DNA from: Streptomyces californicus
GTDB taxonomy: Bacteria > Actinomycetota > Actinomycetes > Streptomycetales > Streptomycetaceae
Assembly: GCF_000717645.1 (NCBI RefSeq)
Contig: NZ_JNZZ01000034.1
Span: forward strand, 1 to 56,900
Reading direction: 5' to 3'
Length of the DNA stretch: 56,900 bases
Shown: positions 17,927 through 25,476 of the stretch, piece by piece
Numbering within the stretch: position 1 is the first letter of the stretch
Layout of the letters: the number at the start of each line of letters is the position of its first letter
Translations under genes and position numbers: made by a program
Notes under the pieces: model-generated
What the model was told of the DNA's origin: nothing
What the model saw: only the letters and a program-made list of their open reading frames with translations
The model's database searches: none

Positions 17927-18091
17927 GTGGGTCGGACGGGCGGTGGCCGGGCGGAGGTCGGTGCCGCCAGGCGCGCCGCCCTCGTCCGGGCCCTGGCCGA
18001 CCCCGATGGCCTGACCGACCCCGCCTGGCGGACGGCGTTCGGGAGAGTGCCCCGGCATGTGTTCGTCCCGCAGTCGGTGGGGTGCCGCTCG
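17927..18091 (+). pseudogene. N-terminal remnant of a protein-L-isoaspartate O-methyltransferase gene
   Basis: The plus-strand frame here reads RRAALVRALADPDGLTDP followed by a WRTAF...PRHVFVPQ stretch, the standard first ~40 residues of actinobacterial PCMT-type methyltransferases. Immediately after FVPQ the similarity stops and the sequence runs into the end of the opposite-strand PLP-enzyme gene; no SAM-binding domain follows. No start codon with a ribosome site is evident. This looks like a truncated leftover at the right edge of the lectin/pore island. The rest of 17751-18099 shows only GC-rich small hairpins. Confidence 0.6.
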
Positions 18092-18099
18092 GCCCCGGT

Positions 18100-19314
18100 T
18101 CAGCTCCGGATGCCCTCCGCCCGCAGCCGCGCCCGTACGTTCTCCCACGACGGGTCCACCGGTGCGAGGTGGTGGTCGCCCACCCGGGTGTCCTTGAAGC
18201 CGCTGGATGTGGTGACGCAGACCACCGGGCCCTCGATGGTCTCGTCGTCCGGCAGGGTGCGCAGACCGGCGAGGCCCGCCGCGGCGGACAGCTCCACCCA
18301 CAGGCCCTGGCCCGCGAGTTCCGCCTGGGCGCGGTGCATCGCCGCGTCGTCGACCGTCAGCGCGCGGCCTTCGCTGACGGTGATCGCGCGCACCCCGCGG
18401 TAGCTGTTCACGGGGCAGGCGATGCCGTACGCCTCCGTGTCCCCCACCGCCACCTCGGTGGCGGGCAGGCCCTGCCGCAGGGCCGACGCGAGCGGGCCCC
18501 CGACGGCCGGTTCGCAGCTGAACAGGCGGGGGACGCGGGAGACGAGGCCGAGGCGGTGGAGCTCCGTGAACCCCTTCGCGATGCCGAAGAGCAGCTCGCC
18601 GTAGCCGGTGGGCACGAAGACCGCGCCCGGGTCCACGATGTCGGCCGCGATCTCGTACGCGACCGTCTTGTACCCCTCGGGCCCGAAGGCGTGCCCGGTG
18701 TGGAACGGGGTGAGGTTGCTGACGGGGTGGAAGCCGAACTCCTCGGCGATCCGCTCGGTCAGCGGCCACCGGTGGGCGGTCTCGACGGGCAGCACCACCG
18801 CCCCGTACGCGCTGAGGAACGACGCGACGGCGGGCGGCAGTTCGGGCGAGCCGAGCACCACGCAGCGCAGCCCGGCCCGCGCCGCGTACGCCGCCGCGGA
18901 GGCGCCGTGGTTGCCGGAGGAGGCCACGACCACGCCCGGGGCGCCGATGGCCACGGCAGCGCTCACCGTGCAGCGGTTCAGCCGGTCCTTGTGGCTCCAT
19001 GTGGGGTTGCGCGACTCGTCCTTGACGTACACCCCGTCACCGATCGCGATCAGCGGGGTACCGCCCTCACCCAGTCCGGGCGCGGCCAGCGGCGGGAGCA
19101 GGGGAGCCCAGCGGTCCAGGCCGGAGCGCGGCCGCCCCTGCCCGGTGATGAAGTCGGACGTCACGCGGGCGTAGTCGTAGTCGATCTCCAGGGGGTACGA
19201 CATGGTGTCCGAGCTGGTCCGGGGGCAGCCACGCGTCAGCGGCGGCCACAGCGGATAGCTGATGTCCGGATCGCCCAGGGAACGTTGGCCGGTGGCCAGG
19301 GAAGTCGTGGTCAT
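18100..19314 (-). CDS. PLP-dependent lyase, threonine-synthase-like fold type II
   Basis: 404 residues. The PLP lysine is K109 in PTWSHKDRL and the phosphate/cofactor loop is SSGNHGASAAAYAARAG, both diagnostic of fold type II PLP enzymes (threonine synthase, threonine dehydratase and relatives). A GGTPLI motif opens the catalytic domain, and a C-terminal TTSSGFKDT is present. The exact substrate cannot be read from sequence. It starts 19 bp after the cobM stop and is probably cotranscribed with cobL-cobM. A link to the threonine-derived aminopropanol part of B12 is conceivable but speculative. No clear ribosome site at the ATG. Confidence 0.82.
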   Translation of the reverse strand: MTTTSLATGQRSLGDPDISYPLWPPLTRGCPRTSSDTMSYPLEIDYDYARVTSDFITGQGRPRSGLDRWAPLLPPLAAPGLGEGGTPLIAIGDGVYVKDESRNPTWSHKDRLNRCTVSAAVAIGAPGVVVASSGNHGASAAAYAARAGLRCVVLGSPELPPAVASFLSAYGAVVLPVETAHRWPLTERIAEEFGFHPVSNLTPFHTGHAFGPEGYKTVAYEIAADIVDPGAVFVPTGYGELLFGIAKGFTELHRLGLVSRVPRLFSCEPAVGGPLASALRQGLPATEVAVGDTEAYGIACPVNSYRGVRAITVSEGRALTVDDAAMHRAQAELAGQGLWVELSAAAGLAGLRTLPDDETIEGPVVCVTTSSGFKDTRVGDHHLAPVDPSWENVRARLRAEGIRS

Positions 19315-19333
19315 GGTCCCGAAGTCTAGGAAC

Positions 19334-20089
19334 TCAGGAACCGCACGCTCCCCGGTCGCGCCCCACCGCGTACAGGTGGCTGTCGCGGAACTGCTCCGCC
19401 CCGAGCGTCCGGCCGACCATGATGACCGCCGTCCGGATCACCCCGGCCTCCTTCACCTGCCCGGCGATCGAGTCCAGCGGGCCGCGCAGGATGATCTCGT
19501 CCGGGCGGGACGCCATCGCCACCACCGCGGCCGGACAGTCCGCCCCGTAGTGCGGGAGCAGTTCCGCCACCACCCGGTCCACGTACCGGGCCGCCAGGTG
19601 CAGCACGATCAGCGCGCCGCTGCGGCCCAGCGTCGCCAGGTCCTCGCCCTCCGGCATCGCCGTGGCGCGCTGCGCGATCCGGGTCAGGATCACCGTCTGG
19701 CCGACCGTCGGAACGGTCAGCTCGCGCTTCAGCGCAGCAGCAGCCGCCGCGAACGCGGGGACGCCGGGCACCACCTCGTACGGGATCCCCGCCTCGTCCA
19801 GGCGCTTCATCTGCTCGTTCACCGCGCTGAACACCGACGGGTCGCCCGAGTGCAGCCGCGCCACGTCGTGGCCCTCCGCGTGCGCCCGGACCAGTTCGGC
19901 GGTGATCTGTTCGATGTCCAGGTCCGCCGTGTCGACCAGCCGGGCGCCCTCGGGGCACTCGGCCAGCAGCTCCACCGGAACCAGGCTGCCCGCGTACAGG
20001 CAGACCCGGCTGGCGGCGAGGATCCGCGCGCCGCGCACCGTGATCAGGTCGGCGGCGCCGGGGCCCGCGCCGATGAAGTACACCGTCAT
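19334..20089 (-). CDS. cobM: Precorrin-4 C11-methyltransferase CobM
   Basis: 251 residues starting MTVYFIGAGPGAADLITVRG, the family N-terminus. A class III SAM-dependent methyltransferase that adds the C11 methyl to precorrin-4 to give precorrin-5. Motifs YAGSLVP, LHSGDPSVFSA and EVVPGVPAFAAAAA are intact. The ATG at 20089 overlaps the cobL stop (ATGA), so it is coupled to cobL; open frame upstream of that ATG is cobL read in another frame. Confidence 0.95.
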   Translation of the reverse strand: MTVYFIGAGPGAADLITVRGARILAASRVCLYAGSLVPVELLAECPEGARLVDTADLDIEQITAELVRAHAEGHDVARLHSGDPSVFSAVNEQMKRLDEAGIPYEVVPGVPAFAAAAAALKRELTVPTVGQTVILTRIAQRATAMPEGEDLATLGRSGALIVLHLAARYVDRVVAELLPHYGADCPAAVVAMASRPDEIILRGPLDSIAGQVKEAGVIRTAVIMVGRTLGAEQFRDSHLYAVGRDRGACGS

Positions 20090-21366
20090 GATCGATCTCC
20101 CTTGTCCGAACGCACCCCGGATTCCGGGGACTTGACCACAGACCACTGGGTCACCGGCATCGCCTGCCGCCAGCCGGTGAAGCCGCCGACCGGGACCGCG
20201 TGGGCGACCGCGAGCCGCACCAGCTCGCCGCCGTACGCCGCGTGCCGTCCGGCCAGCAGCGCCTCCGACTCCAGCGTCACCGTGTTCGCGACCAGCCGGC
20301 CGCCCGGCCGCAGCGCCTCCCAGCACGCGTCGAGCAGGCCTGGCGCGGTCAGCCCGCCACCGATGAACACCGCGTCGGGCACGGGCAGGCCGGCCAGCGA
20401 CGCGGGCGCCGGGCCGGTGACGACCCGCAGGCCGGGGACGCCCAGGCGTTCCGCGTTACGGGTGATCCGCTCGGCCCGCACCGCGTCCCGCTCCACGCTC
20501 ACCGCCCGGCAGGACGGGTGGGCCCGCAGCCACTCGATCGCGATGGAGCCCGACCCGCCGCCCACGTCCCACAGCAGCTCCCCCGGCGCGGGCGCCAGCG
20601 TGCCCAGGGTGGCCGCCCGGATGTGGCGCTTGGTGAGCTGGCCGTCATGCTCGTACGCCGCGTCCGGCAGACCTGGCACCGTACCGAGCCGCAGCGCGCC
20701 GGCGGACGGCAGGCACTCGACGGCGACGACGTTCAGCCGGTCGCCCGGCGGGTGCGCCCACTCCTGCGCGATCCCCTCGGCGCACCCCTCGTCCTCGCCG
20801 CCCAACTGCTCCAGGACCCGCAGCCGGCTCGGGCCGAAGCCCCGGTCGGTGAGCAGGGCCGCGACCTCGGCGGGGGTGGACGCGTCCGCGCTCAGCACCA
20901 GCAGCCGGCGCCCCGGATACAGGGAGGCGGCGAGCCGGGCCGCCGGGCGGCCCACCAGCGTCACGACCTCCGTGTCCTCCAGCGGCCAGCCCAGGCGCGC
21001 GCAGGCGTACGAGACGGAGGACGGGTGCGGGACGACGCGCAGCCCCTCGGGCCCCAGCTCCTGCGCCAGCGCGCGCCCGATCCCGTAGAACATCGGGTCC
21101 CCGCTGGCCAGCACCGCGATCCGGCGCCCCCGGTGCTCGGCCAGCAGCCGGGGCACGGCCGGCCGCAGCGGGGACGGCCACGCCACCCGCGCTCCGGCGC
21201 ACTCCGGCGGAAGCAGGTCCAGCTGGCGCCCCCCGCCGATCAGCACCTCCGCCGCGACCAGCGCCTCCCGGGCCGCGCCCGACAGACCGGGCCAGCCGTC
21301 CGCACCGATCCCCACGACGAAGACCGGGTGCGAGGAGGCGGCGGCCGGGGGCGGAACGGGTGACAC
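20086..21366 (-). CDS. cobL: Precorrin-6Y C5,15-methyltransferase (decarboxylating) CobL
   Basis: 426 residues combining a CbiE-like half (about 1-210, with VVGIGADGWPGL and LASGDPMFYGIG) and a CbiT-like half (about 215-426, with the SAM-binding LLWDVGGGSGSIAIEW). It methylates C5 and C15 and decarboxylates the C12 acetate, giving precorrin-8X, the substrate of CobH elsewhere in the window. GTG start at 21366 with GAGG eight bases upstream. First gene of the leftward cobL-cobM-PLP lyase unit; I see no B12 riboswitch in front of it. Confidence 0.95.
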   Translation of the reverse strand: MSPVPPPAAASSHPVFVVGIGADGWPGLSGAAREALVAAEVLIGGGRQLDLLPPECAGARVAWPSPLRPAVPRLLAEHRGRRIAVLASGDPMFYGIGRALAQELGPEGLRVVPHPSSVSYACARLGWPLEDTEVVTLVGRPAARLAASLYPGRRLLVLSADASTPAEVAALLTDRGFGPSRLRVLEQLGGEDEGCAEGIAQEWAHPPGDRLNVVAVECLPSAGALRLGTVPGLPDAAYEHDGQLTKRHIRAATLGTLAPAPGELLWDVGGGSGSIAIEWLRAHPSCRAVSVERDAVRAERITRNAERLGVPGLRVVTGPAPASLAGLPVPDAVFIGGGLTAPGLLDACWEALRPGGRLVANTVTLESEALLAGRHAAYGGELVRLAVAHAVPVGGFTGWRQAMPVTQWSVVKSPESGVRSDKGDRS

Positions 21367-21620
21367 GTCGGAACCTCGATCAGCGGCGGGGGTACGGGGG
21401 CGAGGGAGGCGGGAGTACGGGGACGGGGAAGGCGGGAGGAGCGTGCGCCGCGCGGGCGCGACGCTGCCGAACTTTACTGAACGCCCTGTTCCGCGCCGTC
21501 CGCCGGGTGAATCCGAGAAGACCGCGCGCGTGGTGTCGAGAACGCCGCATCGGCCCCGACGTCCCCTGTGCAGCAGGAAGAAGAACGACGAACGAGCGAG
21601 CGATCACGGAGGCGACGGTC

Positions 21621-22031
21621 ATGAGGTATCTGGTGATGGTCCAGGGCAGCCAGGCGGACTACGACGCCCAGTCCGGCAAGGGGAGCGCCGACAGCCCGGT
21701 CTGGGACGAGAAGGCGATCCAGGCGATGTTCGCCCACATGGGCGCCATCAACGACGATCTCGCGGAGTCGGGCGAGCTGATCACCGGCTACGGGCTGAAG
21801 GAACCGGCGGCGGGCCGCGCCGTCAGCCTCGACGGAGAGGGCCGCCCGGTCGTCTCGGACGGGCCGTACAGCGAGACGAAGGAGCTGCTCGCCGGGTTCT
21901 GGGTGCTCGACTGCGAGAGCCTGGAACGGGTCACCGAGATCGCGGCCCGGGTGGCGCGCTGCCCGCAGCCGGCCGGGGCGCCCGAGTACCCGGTGCTGAT
22001 CCGCCCCGTGGACGGCGGGATCGACGACTAG
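21621..22031 (+). CDS. YCII/DGPF-domain protein
   Basis: 136 residues starting MRYLVMVQGSQADYD, with GGAGG eight bases upstream of the ATG. The DGPY variant of the DGPF motif (VVSDGPYSETKELLAGFWVLD) is present. Proteins of this family are the standard neighbours of ECF42-type sigma factors, and the next gene on the strand is such a sigma factor. The biochemical role of these small ferredoxin-like-fold proteins is not established. A strong hairpin follows, so this gene may be transcribed mostly alone. Confidence 0.9.
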   Translation: MRYLVMVQGSQADYDAQSGKGSADSPVWDEKAIQAMFAHMGAINDDLAESGELITGYGLKEPAAGRAVSLDGEGRPVVSDGPYSETKELLAGFWVLDCESLERVTEIAARVARCPQPAGAPEYPVLIRPVDGGIDD

Positions 22032-22042
22032 GAGGCGGGATC

Positions 22043-22080
22043 GACGGGTGTGCGTCCGGTCGGCCGGACGCACACCCGTC
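22043..22080 (+). terminator. Hairpin with 17-bp perfect stem after the DGPF gene
   Basis: GACGGGTGTGCGTCCGG (22043-22059) pairs perfectly with 22064-22080 around the four-base loop TCGG. It starts 11 bp after the DGPF stop codon. A strong intrinsic terminator by structure, without a T-run. Confidence 0.8.
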
Positions 22081-22238
22081 GGGCGGACAGCCGACCGTCC
22101 GGCCGCCGACCGGTAGATGCCCCTTTCGGCGTGTGGCGCTCGGCCGTGCCGGGTGATCGACTGGTCCCGCGCACCGCATCGACGGCACACGGCGCGCGGG
22201 GCCCGCCTCGTACGCCCCGGCGCCGCCCGGGGAGACAC

Positions 22239-23531
22239 ATGGACGGTACGACCGACGACGTCATCGAAGAGCTGGTGCGCCGGCACGCGCCGCAGGTCCT
22301 CGGCGCGCTCGTCCGCAGGTACGGTCACTTCGACCCGGCCGAGGACGCCGTCCAGGAGGCCCTGATCGCGGCGGCCGGGCAGTGGCCCCGGGACGGGATC
22401 CCCGACAACCCGCGCGGCTGGCTGATCCGGGTCGCCTCCCGCCGGCTGACCGACCGGCTCCGCAGCGACGAGGCCCGCCGCAGGCGTGAGAACACCGCGG
22501 CGGCGCTCACCCCGGCGGACGCCTTCGTCACCCCGCCGCCCGACGCGGCCCCCGGCGGCCCGGACCGGGCGCCCTCCGAGGACGACACGCTCACCCTGCT
22601 CGTCCTGTGCTGCCACCCCGCGCTCTCGCCCGCCGCCCAGATCGCGCTCACCCTGCGCGCGGTGGGCGGCCTCACCACGGCGGAGATCGCCCGCGCCCAC
22701 CTGGTGCCGGAGGCGACGATGGCGCAGCGGATCAGCCGGGCCAAGCGGGCGGTGCGCGGCACCCGGTTCCCGCGCCCGGACGCCCGGGAGCTCGACCGGC
22801 GGCTCGGCGCGGTGCTCCAGGTCCTCTACCTGATCTTCAACGAGGGGTACACCGCCACCGCCGGCCCCGACCTCCTCCGTACGGACCTGGCCCGTGAGGC
22901 GATCCGGCTGACCCGGGCCGTCCGCCGGCTGCTGCCCCACGAGGGGCGCGTGACCGGGTTGCTGGCGCTGATGGTCCTCACCCAGGCGCGCGCTCCGGCG
23001 CGTACCGGCGCGGACGGCGCGCTGATCCCGCTGGACGAGCAGGACCGCGCCCTCTGGGACCGTACGGCCGTCGCGGAGGGCATCGCCCTGGCCGAGGAGG
23101 CTCTCTCCCAGGGCCCGGCCGGGGACTACCAGCTCCAGGCCGCGATCGCCGCCCTGCACGACGAGGCGGAGCGGGCCGAGGACACCGACTGGCCGCAGAT
23201 CCTGGCCCTGTACGACCTCCTCGTGCGGCGCACCCCCGACCCCGCCGCCGCGCTGGGCCGGGCGGTCGCCGTGGCCATGGTGCACGGGCCCAGGGCCGGC
23301 CTGGCGGAGGTCGACGCGCTGGAGGAGGCGGCGGGGGCCGCGGGCACGGCCGGGGGAACGGCGGAGGCGGCGGCGCGGCACTACCGGCTCGACGCCGTAC
23401 GCGCCCATCTCCTGGAACGGGCCGGGGACCCGGCCGCCGCCCGTACCGCCTACCGCGCGGCCGCCGACGCCACCCTCAGCGAGCCCGAGGCCCGCTATCT
23501 CCGAAGGCGCGCGAACGAGCTGGACGGGTAG
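22239..23531 (+). CDS. ECF sigma factor, ECF42-type with C-terminal TPR-like extension
   Basis: 430 residues, about twice a normal ECF sigma factor. Region sigma-2 spans about residues 10-75 (DPAEDAVQEALIAAAGQW, then NPRGWLIRVASRRL). Region sigma-4 lies around 115-170 with the helix-turn-helix LTTAEIARAHLVPEATMAQR. The remaining ~250 residues (LQVLYLIFNEGYTA, LQAAIAALHDEA, HYRLDAVRAHLLERAG) match the SnoaL-free, TPR-like C-terminus of the ECF42 group. That group lacks a dedicated anti-sigma factor, and the C-terminal domain is thought to control activity. Start ATG at 22239 after GGGGAGACAC. Paired with the DGPF gene upstream. Confidence 0.9.
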   Translation: MDGTTDDVIEELVRRHAPQVLGALVRRYGHFDPAEDAVQEALIAAAGQWPRDGIPDNPRGWLIRVASRRLTDRLRSDEARRRRENTAAALTPADAFVTPPPDAAPGGPDRAPSEDDTLTLLVLCCHPALSPAAQIALTLRAVGGLTTAEIARAHLVPEATMAQRISRAKRAVRGTRFPRPDARELDRRLGAVLQVLYLIFNEGYTATAGPDLLRTDLAREAIRLTRAVRRLLPHEGRVTGLLALMVLTQARAPARTGADGALIPLDEQDRALWDRTAVAEGIALAEEALSQGPAGDYQLQAAIAALHDEAERAEDTDWPQILALYDLLVRRTPDPAAALGRAVAVAMVHGPRAGLAEVDALEEAAGAAGTAGGTAEAAARHYRLDAVRAHLLERAGDPAAARTAYRAAADATLSEPEARYLRRRANELDG

Positions 23532-23637
23532 CGGCTCCCCGGCCACCGCCGGCGACCGCCGCCACGGCCGTCGTCACCTTCGCCGTCGCCTTCGCGGCCG
23601 CTCCCGCAGCCCCAGCAGCCCCATCAGCCCCCGTCGC

Positions 23638-24945
23638 TCACTCCCGGCGTCCGAAGAACTCGACCTCCGCGAGCGCCGTACGCCGCTCCTTCCCCGTGCC
23701 GTACGCAGACGCGACCGTGATCCGGGCGCTCACCGTGCCCGACCCCCGTACGTCGAAGGTCTGCTGGCCCGCCTGGTCGCGCAGCCGGATCGTGCGGCCG
23801 GTCTTCTCCCCGTCCTCCGACGTGAGCTCCACCGTGAGACGTGCCGGGCGGCTCTGCGTCAGGAACTCGTCCTGGCGGGCCGACGTCCCGGAGAACACCA
23901 CGATCTTCATCATCCGTACCGGCTGCGCGAAGTCGCACTCCAGGTGCTCCCCGACGCCTTCGCCGGCCCGCTCCGGCGCCCAGTAGCGGTTGTTGAACCC
24001 GTCCACCGCCGCCGACGCCGGATGCCCGTCCGCCTCGCTGGACGCCCGGCAGACGGCGGGCGGCACCGACTCCGGAGCCCCGGTCTCCTGCCGGGCGAAG
24101 CCGAACAGCCCCGAGAGGTGCGGCAGCGCGAACCAGACGCCCACCGCCAGCAGGACCAGCACGATCGGCAGGCCGAGCCTCGGCCGCCGCCAGCCGCGCC
24201 GGGGCCGCGCCCCCGCCGCACGGGTCCGCCGGGGGCGGCGGCGCAGGAGCCGCCGCCACCACGGCGGGCGGCCCCCGGGCGCGGGCCCGGGGTCCAGCAG
24301 CAGGGCGCACCGTCGGCACAGGATGCGGTCCGGGGCGTTCTCCGTACGGCAGTTGGGGCAGACGACCGTCGCACGGGCGGGTGTGGACCGGCCGGGCCCG
24401 TCACCGGACCCCCGGCCGCCGTCCGGCCACGCGTCGGGCCCGAGCGCAGGCCCGGGCGGCAGGTCCCCCGGCCGCCTGGGCGCCGCCCTCCCGGACACCG
24501 GGGGCGCGGGCTGCGGCGCAGTGACGGGCATCGGCGCGGGGGACGCCACCGGCGCGGGCGCGGGAGGCGTCACGAAGGGGGCGGGGGCGTCGGACGGGGC
24601 GTCGGACGGCCGCCCGCCCGGGCCGGACCCCGGCGCAGTGGGCCGCACGCCTTGCCCCTGCGCGTCGGGCCGCTCACCGGAACCGGAGCCCGGTGCCGTG
24701 GCGGACGGTTCACCGGAGCCGGAGCCGGCACCGGCACCGGACCCCGCTGCCGTGCCGGACCGGTCACCGGAGGCGAGGCCGCCACCCTCCGGCCCGGGTC
24801 CCCCCTCCGGTCCAGGTCTCCCCTCCGGCCCAGGTCTCCCCTCCCGCCCCGGTCCCCCCTCCGGCTCCCATCGCAGAAACGCCTCGCACGCCACGCAGAA
24901 CTCTCGCCCCGGCGGATTCCGGTGGCCGCACTCGTCGCAGGTCAC
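23638..24945 (-). CDS. CIS membrane protein: zinc ribbons, disordered linker, TM helix, discoidin-like domain (CisA-like)
   Basis: 435 residues, starting with GTG at 24945 that overlaps the upstream stop (GTGA). Zinc ribbon one uses C3, C6, C17, C20. A ~170-residue Gly/Pro/Ser-rich linker follows, then a second ribbon (CPNC...CRRC, about residues 193-213), a basic WWRRLLRRRPRR stretch, a TM helix (about 255-278, LPIVLVLLAVGVWFALP), and a ~140-residue F5/8 type C-like domain (HPASAAVDGFNNRYWAPE). Topology should be N-in, C-out. As the last gene of the CIS operon with this architecture, it resembles CisA, reported (from memory) to be needed for CIS-membrane interaction in S. coelicolor. Confidence 0.8.
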   Translation of the reverse strand: MTCDECGHRNPPGREFCVACEAFLRWEPEGGPGREGRPGPEGRPGPEGGPGPEGGGLASGDRSGTAAGSGAGAGSGSGEPSATAPGSGSGERPDAQGQGVRPTAPGSGPGGRPSDAPSDAPAPFVTPPAPAPVASPAPMPVTAPQPAPPVSGRAAPRRPGDLPPGPALGPDAWPDGGRGSGDGPGRSTPARATVVCPNCRTENAPDRILCRRCALLLDPGPAPGGRPPWWRRLLRRRPRRTRAAGARPRRGWRRPRLGLPIVLVLLAVGVWFALPHLSGLFGFARQETGAPESVPPAVCRASSEADGHPASAAVDGFNNRYWAPERAGEGVGEHLECDFAQPVRMMKIVVFSGTSARQDEFLTQSRPARLTVELTSEDGEKTGRTIRLRDQAGQQTFDVRGSGTVSARITVASAYGTGKERRTALAEVEFFGRRE

Positions 24946-25472
24946 AGCAGCTCCAGGGTGTATCCGACGTGGGCCGGCACCTCCGCGTCGATCAGCTCCT
25001 CCAGCCGCGCCCGGTCGCCCTCGCCCCCGGCCGCCCGGAGCCGTACGGTCACCCACGCGCGGGCCTGGCCGGGCAGCGGGGTCCCCGGGCCGGTGGACCA
25101 GGCCGTGCCGCCGCTCTCGACGATCTCCGCTTCGGCCCCGGTCTCCAGCCGCAGCGCCTCGGCCAGCCCGCCCACCGTGCCCCGCCGGGCGTGCCGGGCG
25201 ACCGCGCCGCGCACCGCCGCCCGGCGCAGCTCCGGCGGGCTGCCCTCGTGCGGGTCCACGGCCACCCACTGGGCCAGCCAGTCGAGGAAGTCGCCGGGGG
25301 CGCTGCGCGGGTCCAGGTGCGCGGGCAGGTTGTCGATGGACAGCAGGACCGGGGCGAGGACGTCGTCGAGCGCCGCCAGGAACCGCTGGAGGAAGTCCTG
25401 TTCGAGGTAGACGGCGGGGAGGCCATCGATCAGCGGGTGCGGGGTCGGCAGCCCCGGTACTCCGGTGCGCAT
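24942..25472 (-). CDS. cis12: CIS baseplate component, phage tail protein I-like (Cis12/Afp12-type)
   Basis: 176 residues. The N-terminal half (LPAVYLEQDFLQRFLAALDDV, about residues 18-38, then LDWLAQWVAVDPHEG) matches the P2 gpI / TIGR02242 family of wedge proteins, which connect the baseplate hub to peripheral elements. The start follows the baseplate J stop by four bases and the stop overlaps the CisA-like start. The position directly after the gp6-like gene is the standard order in AFP/PVC/Streptomyces CIS clusters. Confidence 0.85.
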   Translation of the reverse strand: MRTGVPGLPTPHPLIDGLPAVYLEQDFLQRFLAALDDVLAPVLLSIDNLPAHLDPRSAPGDFLDWLAQWVAVDPHEGSPPELRRAAVRGAVARHARRGTVGGLAEALRLETGAEAEIVESGGTAWSTGPGTPLPGQARAWVTVRLRAAGGEGDRARLEELIDAEVPAHVGYTLELL

Positions 25473-25476
25473 CGGC

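Noticed and set aside
21367..21620. Second cobalamin riboswitch upstream of cobL
   Set aside because: No B12 box or conserved core is found on the minus strand in this interval.
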